From Sporichthya brevicatena (GTDB taxonomy: Bacteria; Actinomycetota; Actinomycetes; Sporichthyales; Sporichthyaceae): a stretch of DNA of 64,000 bases. The DNA lies in contig NZ_BAAAHE010000038.1 in the NCBI RefSeq assembly GCF_039525035.1, positions 42,398-106,397 of the forward strand, written 5' to 3'. Below, piece after piece: positions 24,621-33,031 of this stretch; position 1 is the first letter of the stretch; each line of letters starts with the position of its first letter. The notes beneath the pieces are model-generated. The model had not been told where the DNA came from. It saw only the letters and a list, made by a program, of their open reading frames with translations, and searched no databases. The position numbers were made by a program, and so were the translations under genes.

Positions 24621-26726
24621 ATGCGTAAGCCGATCCTGGCCGCGGGAGCCGCGGTCCTCGTCGTCCCGCTGACGCCGAGCCTCGGCACGGCGGCCCCGGC
24701 CCTGACCGCGGCCGACACGGGCCTGTTCTCCGCCCTGTTCGAGGAGCCGGCCGGCAAGTACGGCACGGACTGCGTCTCGGCGAACGACCCGCGCCCGCGC
24801 TGCAAACCCACCGCCAACGCGGTCTCCCAGCTCGCCGACGGCCGCCAGATCTACTGGAGCGGCCTGGAGGGCATGGACGAGCCGGAGCTCTCGGTCGTCG
24901 CCGAGTTCGGCCACACCGCGATCAACAGCGGCGCCCGCGTGCTCGACATGCGCAGCGGCGCCCCGACGTGGAAGCCGACCGCCCCGTACGACGCCCTGAT
25001 CAACGCCAACGGCAACCCCGACAACGAGTACCTGCCACTGGTGCCGCACAACAACGACAAGACCGACAACGACGGCGACCTGTTCTGCGCGGACCTGAAC
25101 TTCCTCGCCGACGGCCGCCTGCTCACCAACGGCGGCACGGCGTACTACGAGGAGCCGGGCATCTCGGGGACGAAGTACGGCGTCGTCGAACTGCAGGGCC
25201 TGCGGAACACCCGCCTGTTCGACCCGCGCACCGATCGGTGGAGCGAGGTCGGGAAGATGAAGTACGCGCGCTGGTACCCGACGATGGTGACCCAGCCCGA
25301 CGGCTCGATCCTGACGTTCAGCGGCGTCGCGAAGATGATGAAGCCGTACTACCCCGACCGCCCCGCGGACTCGGCGGCGAACGAGCGCCACGTCGAGCGC
25401 TTCGACCCGAAGACCGGCACGTGGACGGTGCTGCCGGACTCGGCGAACAAGTCCCTGCCGCTGTACCCGCGCATGCACCTGCTGCCGGACGGCCGGACGT
25501 TCTTCAACTCCCAGGGCCAGGTCGTCAACCCGATGGGCTACGCCTGGGACGAGGCGACCTGGAGCCTCACGTCGGTGTTCGACCCGAGGACGAACTCCTG
25601 GACCGACCTGGGGATCAACGACTTCGGCGGCCTGCCGCTCGGGTTCCGCGGCTCCGGCTTCTCGATGATGCTGACGCTCAAGCCCGGTGACACCACGGCG
25701 AAGTTCCTCTCGGTCGGCGGCGTCCCGTTCGCGTGGCCGGGCGGCTACTTCGGCGTCCCGTACACGACGATGACCGAGGTCGGCCCGGGCAACAGCTTCA
25801 AGTCCTACGCGAGCGGCAACCTGCACAGCCCCCGCTGGTACAACGACGGCGTCCTGCTGCCGACCGGGCACGTGTGGGTCGTCAACGGCGCCGACCGCGA
25901 CCACCTCGCGGCGCCGGGCATCGACATCGCGAACCGCACGACCGAGCTGTGGGACCCGGCGACCGGGCAGTGGACGGTCACCGCCGCGCAGTCGCACGGC
26001 CGGACCTACCACCCGACCGCGATGCTGCTGCCCGACGGCCGCGTCCTCGTCGGTGGCCACGCGCCCGCCGGCTTCCTCTACGGGCGCCCGACCGACGCGG
26101 CGGAGCAGAACCTCGGCATGTCCCGCAACTACGCGGACCCGACGTTCCAGATCTTCAGCCCGCCGTACCTGTACTGGGGCAAGCGGCCGGTCATCACCAA
26201 GGTCAACCCGAACTGGTCGACGAACCGGACGATGACGGTGAACGTCGACCGGCCGAGCGAGATCTCCAGCGTGCGGCTCACGCGCAACCCCACGGTCACA
26301 CACCTGATGGACGGCGACCAGCGCAACGTCGAGCTGAAGATCGTCAGCCGGTCGAAGAACTCGGTGACCGTCGAGGTGCCGAACAGCAACTACCTGCCGG
26401 CCGGCCCCTACATGCTGTTCGTCCACACGAAGTCGGCGAAGGGCGAGATCCCGTCGGTGTCCCGGCAGGTCTTCGTCGACGCCAAGCTGACGAAGGCTCA
26501 GGTCAAGGAACTGCAGACGCGCGCGGCCGGCCTGGTCCGCGGCGAGCTGCTGGCCGGCGTCCCCGAGGTGCCGGCCGCCGGTGACCTCGGCAGCCCCGGG
26601 CCGAGCCAGGGTCCGCTCAAGGACGTCGCCGACCTCGCGGTGCTCCCGGGCCCGGCGGTGCGGACGGAGTCCGGGCGGCGGCCCGGTCGCCGTCGATCGC
26701 TGACCCTGACCCGACGGGCCCGGTGA
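24621..26726 (+). CDS. Exported copper-radical oxidase (galactose/glyoxal oxidase-like, AA5 type)
   Basis: A 701-residue exported oxidase that would turn a primary alcohol or aldehyde plus O2 into the oxidised product and H2O2. A Sec-type signal covers about residues 1-28. Kelch-like repeats of the form PDGR-(hydrophobic)-GG follow, then a C-terminal DUF1929/Ig-like domain (about 515-620). Copper ligands by analogy to galactose oxidase are Tyr219 (RWYPTMV), Tyr463-His464 (TYHPTAM) and His561 (VTHLMDGDQR). Cys156 (LFCADLN) is placed to form the Cys-Tyr cofactor. The tail (about 630-701) is Pro/Gly-rich and basic. Streptomyces GlxA is the nearest family I know, but no cslA-type synthase is beside it here. 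ATG 24621 has GAGGTGG upstream. Confidence 0.85.
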   Translation: MRKPILAAGAAVLVVPLTPSLGTAAPALTAADTGLFSALFEEPAGKYGTDCVSANDPRPRCKPTANAVSQLADGRQIYWSGLEGMDEPELSVVAEFGHTAINSGARVLDMRSGAPTWKPTAPYDALINANGNPDNEYLPLVPHNNDKTDNDGDLFCADLNFLADGRLLTNGGTAYYEEPGISGTKYGVVELQGLRNTRLFDPRTDRWSEVGKMKYARWYPTMVTQPDGSILTFSGVAKMMKPYYPDRPADSAANERHVERFDPKTGTWTVLPDSANKSLPLYPRMHLLPDGRTFFNSQGQVVNPMGYAWDEATWSLTSVFDPRTNSWTDLGINDFGGLPLGFRGSGFSMMLTLKPGDTTAKFLSVGGVPFAWPGGYFGVPYTTMTEVGPGNSFKSYASGNLHSPRWYNDGVLLPTGHVWVVNGADRDHLAAPGIDIANRTTELWDPATGQWTVTAAQSHGRTYHPTAMLLPDGRVLVGGHAPAGFLYGRPTDAAEQNLGMSRNYADPTFQIFSPPYLYWGKRPVITKVNPNWSTNRTMTVNVDRPSEISSVRLTRNPTVTHLMDGDQRNVELKIVSRSKNSVTVEVPNSNYLPAGPYMLFVHTKSAKGEIPSVSRQVFVDAKLTKAQVKELQTRAAGLVRGELLAGVPEVPAAGDLGSPGPSQGPLKDVADLAVLPGPAVRTESGRRPGRRRSLTLTRRAR

Positions 26727-27838
26727 CGGCGGTCCGATCCCGCGCCCTCGCGGCGGCGGCCGCGGTGGTGCTCGCGGTCGCCCCCGCGCTCGGCGCGGCC
26801 CCCGCGCACGCCCACGGCGGGGACCCGACGCTGGTCCCGACCGTCCGCGAGATCGCCCCGGCCCTGCCGGCGGAGGTCGTCGTCCAGGCCCGGACGACGG
26901 TCAGCGAGCAGTTGATCGTCGCCAACCCGACGGCCACCCCGCTGCTCGTCCTCGACCCCGCGGGCCTGCCGTTCCTGCGCATCTCCAGCGCCGGGACGCA
27001 CGGCAACGTGAACAGCACCTACTTCCACCGCACGCTGAACCCACCCGGCGTGACGCCCCGTCTGCCGGCGTCGGCGAAGCCGGGCGCGCCGGCGGCGTGG
27101 GTGCGCCTGAGCCGCGAGGGCAGCTGGGGTTGGTTCGAGCCCCGCATGCATCCGTTCGAGCCCGGCCGTGAGCCGGCCGGCGACGGCACGGAACTGACGA
27201 CCTGGCAGGTCGGCCTGCGGTACGGCGAGCGGCACGTCCGCGTCGAGGGCGTCCTGGAGCGGCGGACGGTGACGGGCTCGTTCCTCGCGCAGCCGGACCC
27301 GCGGTCCGACGGCCTCAGCGTCACGGTCGCCCCCGGGTCGGTCCCGGCGATCCTGCTCGTCGCGCCCGCGGACCGCCGCGTGGAGATCACGGGCCGGGAC
27401 GGCAAGCCGTTCCTGCGCCTACGGCCGAACGGCGCCTTCGTGAACGCCGGCAGCGCGAACCTGGGCGAGAACCCCGATTTGCTCGACGCGGTGGGCCGGC
27501 GGACCGGGTGGGTCCGCGTCGGCGAACCCGGTCGCGTCCGGTGGCTGGAGCCGCGGCTGCAGTACTCCGCGGACCGTCCGCCCGAGGTCGTCGAGCGCGC
27601 CGGTCGCCCGGCCGAGCTCGGCCGCTGGGAGGTCCCGCTGACCGTGGACGGCGCTGCGGCGCCCCTCACCGGCACCCTCACCTGGATCCCGGCCAACGCC
27701 GACCTGGCCGCGCTCGGCGGCGGCGGCGACAGCGGCGGCGTCCCCTGGGTCCCCGTGCTGGTCTGCGGAGCGGTGGTGCTCGGGGCCGGCGGGCTGGTCG
27801 CGGTCAGTCGAGGCCGAGCTCGACGAGTCGCCGCGTGA
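26723..27838 (+). CDS. Exported, membrane-anchored protein with a duplicated domain
   Basis: I do not recognise this 371-residue family. It has a signal peptide (about 1-31), two copies of a roughly 140-residue domain and a C-terminal transmembrane helix followed by Arg residues, so it should face outside. Repeat landmarks: VLDPAGLPFLRI then WVRLSREGSWGWFEPRM then TTWQVGLRYG in copy 1; ITGRDGKPFLRL then WVRVGEPGRVRWLEPRL then GRWEVPLTVDG in copy 2. GTG 26723 overlaps the copper oxidase stop, so the two are translationally coupled. A role in anchoring, maturing or supplying copper to the oxidase is an inference from coupling only. The 3' end overlaps the convergent GMC gene by 35 bases. Confidence 0.75.
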   Translation: MTAVRSRALAAAAAVVLAVAPALGAAPAHAHGGDPTLVPTVREIAPALPAEVVVQARTTVSEQLIVANPTATPLLVLDPAGLPFLRISSAGTHGNVNSTYFHRTLNPPGVTPRLPASAKPGAPAAWVRLSREGSWGWFEPRMHPFEPGREPAGDGTELTTWQVGLRYGERHVRVEGVLERRTVTGSFLAQPDPRSDGLSVTVAPGSVPAILLVAPADRRVEITGRDGKPFLRLRPNGAFVNAGSANLGENPDLLDAVGRRTGWVRVGEPGRVRWLEPRLQYSADRPPEVVERAGRPAELGRWEVPLTVDGAAAPLTGTLTWIPANADLAALGGGGDSGGVPWVPVLVCGAVVLGAGGLVAVSRGRARRVAA

Positions 27839-29582
27839 TGCGGCGGTCGGTCGAGACCGTCGGGCTCCCGGTCCGCACGTAGCGGTCACCGCCGAAGTAC
27901 TTCACGAAGATCTGCTCGGCCGTGCGCGTGGCCAGCGCCTGCGTGGTCAGCGTCGGGTTCGGTCCGCCGATCGCGTTCGGCAGGGCCGAGTTGTCCGCGA
28001 CGAACAGCCGCTGCACGAACCGCGCCTCGCCGGTCGGGTCGAGGACGGAATCAGCGGGGTCGTGGCCCATGCGCATCGAGGACTGCACGTGCAGGATCAG
28101 CGGCGGCCAGTCGAGCCGGATCACCTTCTTCGCCCCGGCGGCCCGCAGGACCTCGGCGGCGCGGTGCGCCATGAACTCGCGGTTCGCCAACGTCCGCCGG
28201 CTCCGGGCGCGCTTGGCGAAGCTGACCTTCGGCGCGGCCCCGTGCTCGTCCGCGACCATCGCCGACAGCGACGTCCGGTTGCCGGGTTCGACGTCGTCGT
28301 CGACGAGCGTGACGAAGTTCAGCAGCTGGTCGACGTTGGAGAGGATCTCCTTGAGCTCGTTGCCGATCGGACGCCCGGACGGGCCGTCCCACGGGCCGGT
28401 GATGCCGCGGCCGTTCGTGTACGCGCCGCGCACGCCCGAGTCGCTGAACGTCGTCGCGAAGGCCTGCAGCGCCGGCGGCAGCCCGACGTGCTCGAGGCAG
28501 CCGTGGCCGGGGAAGTCGACGCGCGCCGAGGACCCCGTGCCCTTCGACGAGCCGGTGTAGAAGTCGCAGACGCCGACGAGCCAGTCGAAGGCGTGGTCGG
28601 TGAAGCCGCGTCCCACCCAGTCGTTCGGGTTCGGCAGGCCCGAGTTCAGCCACAGCCGCGGCGTCTCGACGCACCCGCCCGCGAGGACGACGACCTTCGC
28701 GTCCTCACGGTGGTGCTCGCCCGTCCGCCCGTCGCGCCACGTCACGCCGGTGGCCACGGTCTCGGACCCGCGCTGCTCGGAGTGGACCTGCGTGACGTAG
28801 GAGTCGGCGCGCAGATCGACCGCCCGGCCGCCGGGTGACCAGGCGTCAGCGGTGATCGCCATCGGGATGTAGGAGTTGTCCGTCGACCGCTTCGCCTTGA
28901 GGTTGCGCGGCGCGCGCCGCGGCTGGATGCAGCCCTGGAAGCAGTAGCCGCACATCGTGCAGCCCTTCGCCTGGGGATAGAGCAACTTGCGGTCGTCGTT
29001 GGTGCGGCCCGCGGTGCCCTCCGGTTGGAGGATCGCGTTGGGCTGCGGACGGTAGGAGTTCCGCGAGATGTTGCGGCCCCGGTTCAGCGGCAGGCCGAGC
29101 TTCTGCGCGCCGCGGAAGATGACCTCCTCCTTGGTGCCCATCGCCGCCGGCGCCACGGGCAGCGTCTCCTCGACCCACTCGTAGTAGGGCAGGAAGTGCC
29201 GGTAGGAGAAGGGGAACGGGTGCTCGGTGTCGTAGGCCGCACGGTCGGCCCCGGAGTACCCGGCGAACACCCCGGGCATCGCCCGCAGCGAGTTCGCGTA
29301 GTAGTGCAGCGTCGTCCCGCCGACGCCCGCGACCTGCCACAGGAACGAGGGCTGCGGCAGCTCGCGGAACCACGGCGGGGAGCCGTACCGGTCGCTCGGC
29401 CCGACGCGGAAGTAGCCGTCGATCAGGTTGTTCGCGTCGTTCTCGTAGTCGGTCCACTCCGACTCCGGCTTCGCGTGCCGCGGACCGCCTTCGAGCAGGA
29501 GCACATCGAGCCCCTGTGCCGCGAGCTCGGTCGCCACCACCGGCCCGCCGGCTCCGGCGCCGACGACGATCACGTCCCTCAT
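27804..29582 (-). CDS. GMC-family FAD oxidoreductase (gluconate dehydrogenase large-subunit type)
   Basis: A 592-residue flavoprotein dehydrogenase of sugars, alcohols or sterol-like substrates. It begins MRDVIVVGAGAGGPVVATELA (FAD dinucleotide site) and has GVGGTTLHYYANSLR. A Cys cluster, GCTMCGYCFQGC, lies near residue 205; in related periplasmic dehydrogenases a similar region binds an Fe-S cluster. The GMC_C end includes VADNSALPNAIGGPNPTLT. It has no signal peptide, but its gene lies seven bases after a Tat-signal partner, so it could be carried out as a complex with it. Start ATG 29582 has only a weak RBS, consistent with coupling. Substrate unknown. Confidence 0.88.
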   Translation of the reverse strand: MRDVIVVGAGAGGPVVATELAAQGLDVLLLEGGPRHAKPESEWTDYENDANNLIDGYFRVGPSDRYGSPPWFRELPQPSFLWQVAGVGGTTLHYYANSLRAMPGVFAGYSGADRAAYDTEHPFPFSYRHFLPYYEWVEETLPVAPAAMGTKEEVIFRGAQKLGLPLNRGRNISRNSYRPQPNAILQPEGTAGRTNDDRKLLYPQAKGCTMCGYCFQGCIQPRRAPRNLKAKRSTDNSYIPMAITADAWSPGGRAVDLRADSYVTQVHSEQRGSETVATGVTWRDGRTGEHHREDAKVVVLAGGCVETPRLWLNSGLPNPNDWVGRGFTDHAFDWLVGVCDFYTGSSKGTGSSARVDFPGHGCLEHVGLPPALQAFATTFSDSGVRGAYTNGRGITGPWDGPSGRPIGNELKEILSNVDQLLNFVTLVDDDVEPGNRTSLSAMVADEHGAAPKVSFAKRARSRRTLANREFMAHRAAEVLRAAGAKKVIRLDWPPLILHVQSSMRMGHDPADSVLDPTGEARFVQRLFVADNSALPNAIGGPNPTLTTQALATRTAEQIFVKYFGGDRYVRTGSPTVSTDRRITRRLVELGLD

Positions 29583-29589
29583 GCCGACA

Positions 29590-30510
29590 TCACCGCAGCC
29601 CCCGGTGGTAGCCCTTGAACTCGGCGTGCCCGTTCGGCGGGGTCTTCCGCCCCGGCGCGAAGTTCGACAGCGTCCAGCCGAGCGGCCGTTCGCGGGCGGT
29701 GCGGGTGGCGCGGTCGAAGACGGCGAACTCGCTGTAGACCGCGAACGCGGCGAAGTTCGGCAGCGACGCCCCCAGGAGGCCGAGGACGCCGGAGAACGCG
29801 CTGCGCATCGGCTCGGCGAGGTCGCCGTCGATGCGCTCGGCGATCGCGGGGCTGTCCTCCTCCAGCCGCCGGAAGGCCTCGGTCTTGCCCGCGTGGGAGA
29901 GATTCGCGTACGGGGACGCCGGGAACGGCCCGGCGATGGACGCGGGATCGACCTGGACGGCCAGACCGTTGAGCAGCATCGCGACGACGAGGGTGATCGG
30001 CACCGTCCGGTCGCTGGCGAAGAGGGCCTGCAGTTCGTCGTCGACGGCGGTGAACGCGTCGAGGGGCACGGCCGGCAGGGGAGCAGGGGCGCTGTTGCTG
30101 ACGCCGGTCGCCAGGGCCTGCGCCACCGGGCGCAGCATCTCGTCGGAGGCGGGGACGTAGCGGTCGAGGCCGTAGAGGAGGAACTCGCCGGCGCCCGCCT
30201 CCACGCCGCCGGGCGTCGGGCTGGTCTCGCCCTGGGCGACCGAGTACGGGTCCGTCCCCGGGACCACCCAGGCCGCCAGGCCCCGGTACGTGTCCTGGGA
30301 GAGCACGTGCAGCGCCGTACCGGGGTCGGCCGGGGGTGCGGGGGCCCCGACCCGCGGCACCGCCCGCGGCACCGCCCGCGGCACCGCCCGCGGCGCGGCC
30401 AGGGTTTCCGCCCGGGCGGTCGCCGGCGCGACCAGCAGGCTCGCGCCGAGCACGCCGAACTGCACCAGGAACTGTCGCCGGCCGAGGAGGCGGCGCTCAG
30501 GGTCCTGCAT
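29590..30510 (-). CDS. Tat-exported small subunit of GMC dehydrogenase (gluconate 2-DH subunit 3-like)
   Basis: A 306-residue protein with a Tat signal: LLGRRQFLVQFGVLGASLLV followed by APATARA. After the signal comes an A-P-R-A-V-P-R repeat region coded by a 12-base tandem repeat (30351-30395), then a helical domain resembling subunit 3 of gluconate 2-dehydrogenase. The gene ends seven bases before the GMC gene, and the usual role of this family is to chaperone and export the flavoprotein. Start ATG 30510. It is divergent from another exported-protein gene across 173 bases. Confidence 0.78.
   Translation of the reverse strand: MQDPERRLLGRRQFLVQFGVLGASLLVAPATARAETLAAPRAVPRAVPRAVPRVGAPAPPADPGTALHVLSQDTYRGLAAWVVPGTDPYSVAQGETSPTPGGVEAGAGEFLLYGLDRYVPASDEMLRPVAQALATGVSNSAPAPLPAVPLDAFTAVDDELQALFASDRTVPITLVVAMLLNGLAVQVDPASIAGPFPASPYANLSHAGKTEAFRRLEEDSPAIAERIDGDLAEPMRSAFSGVLGLLGASLPNFAAFAVYSEFAVFDRATRTARERPLGWTLSNFAPGRKTPPNGHAEFKGYHRGLR
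30351..30398. repeat. 12-base tandem repeat in the Tat-subunit gene
   Basis: CCCGCGGCACCG is repeated three times exactly (30351-30386), with a fourth, partial copy to about 30398. On the minus strand it codes for repeated Ala-Val-Pro-Arg, a likely flexible linker after the signal peptide. Copy number could vary between strains. Confidence 0.85.
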
Positions 30511-30642
30511 CGGTCACCGCCGTCCGGGGGCGAAACGGGCGAAACGGGCGCGGACTTCGGATTCAAACATCGCCCGCGCGTGCTGGCGAGGGTTACGCAT
30601 CGGTTTGTCCGATCGTTCGAAGGGTCAGGTTTACCCGCTTTG

Positions 30643-30669
30643 TCACTACCGGATCCGAGCCGGAAGTGA
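30643..30669. promoter_or_regulatory. 10-bp inverted repeat just upstream of 30684 gene
   Basis: TCACTACCGG (30643-30652) and CCGGAAGTGA (30660-30669) pair with one mismatch around a 7-base loop, 14 bases before the GTG start. It could be an operator for the divergent genes or a hairpin in the leader. Confidence 0.4.
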
Positions 30670-30683
30670 TCTGATAGAGAGCT

Positions 30684-31361
30684 GTGAAGGTGCGGTGGAA
30701 CGCTCGGAGCGCCGGCGGCGCGGTCGCGACCGCGGCCGCCGTTGTCGTTCTGGGCGCGAACCCCGCCCTCGCGGACGCGTCCACGACCGACGGCGAGGCG
30801 CCCACCGTCGCCCACCGCCAGGTCGGCATGCAGGTCGGGTCGACCCCGGTCGCGGTGATCGCGGAGTTCGCGGTCCCGGCCTGGCTGGTCCCGATCGCGC
30901 CCGAGCGCCTGGTGTCGCTGAACGACCCGGCCGGCCGTCCGGTCCTCCGCCTCGACGCCACCCGCGTCCACGCCCGCACGCAGACCCAGACCAGTGCGGT
31001 CCGTGACCAGCTCGGCGTCGTGGACCGGGTCGCGCGACCGACCGCGTCGTCGCTGGGCGCCGGGGTCGACAGTGTCCGCGGCACCCCGGCCGCGGCGCGG
31101 CCGAGCAGCGCTCGCCCGGCGGCGGTCCCGGCCGCGGCGGCCACGCCGTCCCGGACCCGCGGGATGCAGCTCCCGCTGCAGGTCGACACGTCCGCCACCG
31201 CGCTCGGCGGGAACTACGCCTGGGTCCCCATACAGGGCGTTGTCGGCTCGGCCGGGGGGTCCACCGGGCTGCCCGAGCTCGCGGGCTTCGGGCTGCTGGC
31301 GCTGGGAGCGGCCGCGGCCGGCGTCATGGTGGTGCGTCGCCGCGCAACTGCGGCTGGGTAA
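30684..31361 (+). CDS. Exported, membrane-anchored protein, single copy of the 26723-type domain
   Basis: A 225-residue protein of no family I recognise. It has a signal peptide (about 1-31), a domain with LNDPAGRPVLRLDATRV and LPLQVDTSATALGGNYAWVP, an Ala/Pro/Ser-rich spacer, and a C-terminal hydrophobic helix followed by Arg-Arg-Arg. The two landmarks match DPAGLPFLRI and VPLTVDGAAAPL-type segments of the 26723 product, so it looks like a single-copy relative with the middle replaced by a low-complexity spacer. It starts at GTG 30684, divergent from the Tat subunit. The gene nine bases downstream is an acyl-CoA ligase. Confidence 0.65.
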   Translation: MKVRWNARSAGGAVATAAAVVVLGANPALADASTTDGEAPTVAHRQVGMQVGSTPVAVIAEFAVPAWLVPIAPERLVSLNDPAGRPVLRLDATRVHARTQTQTSAVRDQLGVVDRVARPTASSLGAGVDSVRGTPAAARPSSARPAAVPAAAATPSRTRGMQLPLQVDTSATALGGNYAWVPIQGVVGSAGGSTGLPELAGFGLLALGAAAAGVMVVRRRATAAG

Positions 31362-31370
31362 CCTCGCCGG

Positions 31371-32900
31371 GTGTTTCCCGGGGTTCATGCTGCGTCCACG
31401 CCCGACAAGCCGGCCGCTGTCCTGGCGGGTACCGGCCAGACGCTGACCTACCGTCAGCTCGACGAGGCGTCGCTCCGCCTCGCGCACGTCCTCCGCGACG
31501 CCGGGCTGCGGCGCGGCGACGTCGTCGGGATCGTGACCGACAACCGCCTGGAGGCCTTCGAGGTCTACTGGGCCGCGCTGCGCTCCGGGCTGTACTTCAC
31601 CGCGATCAACCACCACCTCGCGGCGGGGGAGGTGGAGTACATCCTGCGCGACGCGGACGTGAAGGCCCTGGTGGTCTCGGCCGGCAAGGCCGAGCTCGCC
31701 GAGGCCGTGCGTCCCGCCGCGGACGTTGCGGTGGCACTGGCGTTCGGTGGTCCCGTCGCGGGTTACGACGACTACGCGAAGGTGCTCGCCGCCGCCTCGA
31801 CCGACCCGCTGCCCGAGCAGCCGCGCGGGATGATGATGCTCTACAGCTCGGGTACGACCGGCCGGCCGAAGGGCGTCCGCCCGCCGTTGCCGCGGACCGA
31901 GGTCCACGAGCCCGGCGACCCGCTGGTGCAGCTCAACCACGACGTCTACGGCGTCGACGCCGACACCGTGTACCTGTCGCCGGCGCCGATCTACCACTCG
32001 GCGCCGGTGAAGTGGTGCCACTCCGTCCACGCCCACGGCGGGACGGTCGTGATGATGGAGCGCTTCGACGCCGAGGCCACGCTGCGGTCCATCGAGCGCT
32101 ACCGGGTGACGCACGCTCAGTTCGTCCCGACCATGCTGATCCGCATCCTCAAGCTCGACCCCGAGGTCCGCGCCCGGTACGACGTCTCGAGTCTGCGCGT
32201 CGCCGTCCACGCGGCCGCACCGTGCCCGGTCGAGGTCAAGGAGGCGATCATCGCCGAGTGGGGCCCGATCGTCTGGGAGTACTACGGCTCCACCGAGTCG
32301 CTCGGGGTCACGATCATCGACAGCGAGCAGGCGCTCGCACGGCCCGGCTCGGTCGGGAAGCCGGTGCTCGGCGTCCTGCACATCTGCGACGAGCACGGGC
32401 ACGAGCTGCCGGCCGGTGAGGTCGGCACCGTCTACTTCGAGCGCGAGTACCTGCCGTTCCGCTACCACAAGGACGACGAGCGGACGCGGTCCGCGCAGCA
32501 CCCCGAGCACCCGAACTGGGGGACGGTCGGCGACCTCGGCTACGTCGACGACGACGGCTACCTCTACCTGACCGACCGCAAGGCGTTCCTGATCATCTCG
32601 GGCGGGGTGAACATCTATCCCCAGGAGGTCGAGAACGCCCTCGCGCTGCACCCGAAGGTCGCCGACGTCGCGGTGATCGGGGTGCCGGACCCCGAGATGG
32701 GGGAGTCGGTCGCCGCGTTCGTCGAGGTGCCCGCCGGTGTCGAACCGTCCGAGCAGCTCGCCACCGAGCTACGCGAGTTCGTCCGGTCCCGGATCGCCCA
32801 CTACAAGGCACCCCGTACGGTCACCTTCGTCGACTCGCTGCCCCGGACCCCGACCGGGAAGCTCGTGAAGGGCCGGCTGACGGTCGCTCCCGAGCGGTAA
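31371..32900 (+). CDS. Acyl-CoA synthetase (AMP-forming, FadD type)
   Basis: A 509-residue ligase of the ANL superfamily that activates a carboxylic acid with ATP and CoA through an acyl-adenylate. The P-loop is YSSGTTGRPKGV; further motifs are YYGSTES, GDLGYVDDDGYLYLTDR and the C-terminal PRTPTGKLVKGRL with the catalytic Lys. Start is GTG 31371 (VFPGVHAASTPDKP), nine bases after the exported-protein gene. The substrate acid is unknown; it could be a fatty, steroid-derived or aromatic acid. It is followed by 131 bases without a gene that carry a palindromic operator. Confidence 0.92.
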   Translation: MFPGVHAASTPDKPAAVLAGTGQTLTYRQLDEASLRLAHVLRDAGLRRGDVVGIVTDNRLEAFEVYWAALRSGLYFTAINHHLAAGEVEYILRDADVKALVVSAGKAELAEAVRPAADVAVALAFGGPVAGYDDYAKVLAAASTDPLPEQPRGMMMLYSSGTTGRPKGVRPPLPRTEVHEPGDPLVQLNHDVYGVDADTVYLSPAPIYHSAPVKWCHSVHAHGGTVVMMERFDAEATLRSIERYRVTHAQFVPTMLIRILKLDPEVRARYDVSSLRVAVHAAAPCPVEVKEAIIAEWGPIVWEYYGSTESLGVTIIDSEQALARPGSVGKPVLGVLHICDEHGHELPAGEVGTVYFEREYLPFRYHKDDERTRSAQHPEHPNWGTVGDLGYVDDDGYLYLTDRKAFLIISGGVNIYPQEVENALALHPKVADVAVIGVPDPEMGESVAAFVEVPAGVEPSEQLATELREFVRSRIAHYKAPRTVTFVDSLPRTPTGKLVKGRLTVAPER

Positions 32901-32940
32901 GTCGTCGGTCCGGGGTTGACCGACGGTGCGCCGTCCGAGA

Positions 32941-32957
32941 GGATAGACACTCTGTCC
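32941..32957. promoter_or_regulatory. GGATAGA-CAC-TCTGTCC palindrome
   Basis: Seven-base arms with one mismatch around CAC, 75 bases before the membrane protein start at 33032. The size and form suit a TetR-type operator controlling the 33032-36369 gene set. No regulator gene is adjacent, so the binder is unknown. Confidence 0.45.
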
Positions 32958-33031
32958 AGTCACGATGTACAAGCAACCCGCGTGCGCTCGGCGGGTGACA
33001 CCGACGCCGAGACCACGGACCTGCGGCCCCC

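Noticed and set aside
27804..32651. Very long minus-strand open frame of 1615 codons
   Set aside because: Only its left end (to 29582) is a real gene (GMC oxidoreductase). The rest is antisense to recognisable genes and has the Arg/Pro/Gly-biased composition expected of shadow frames in very GC-rich DNA.
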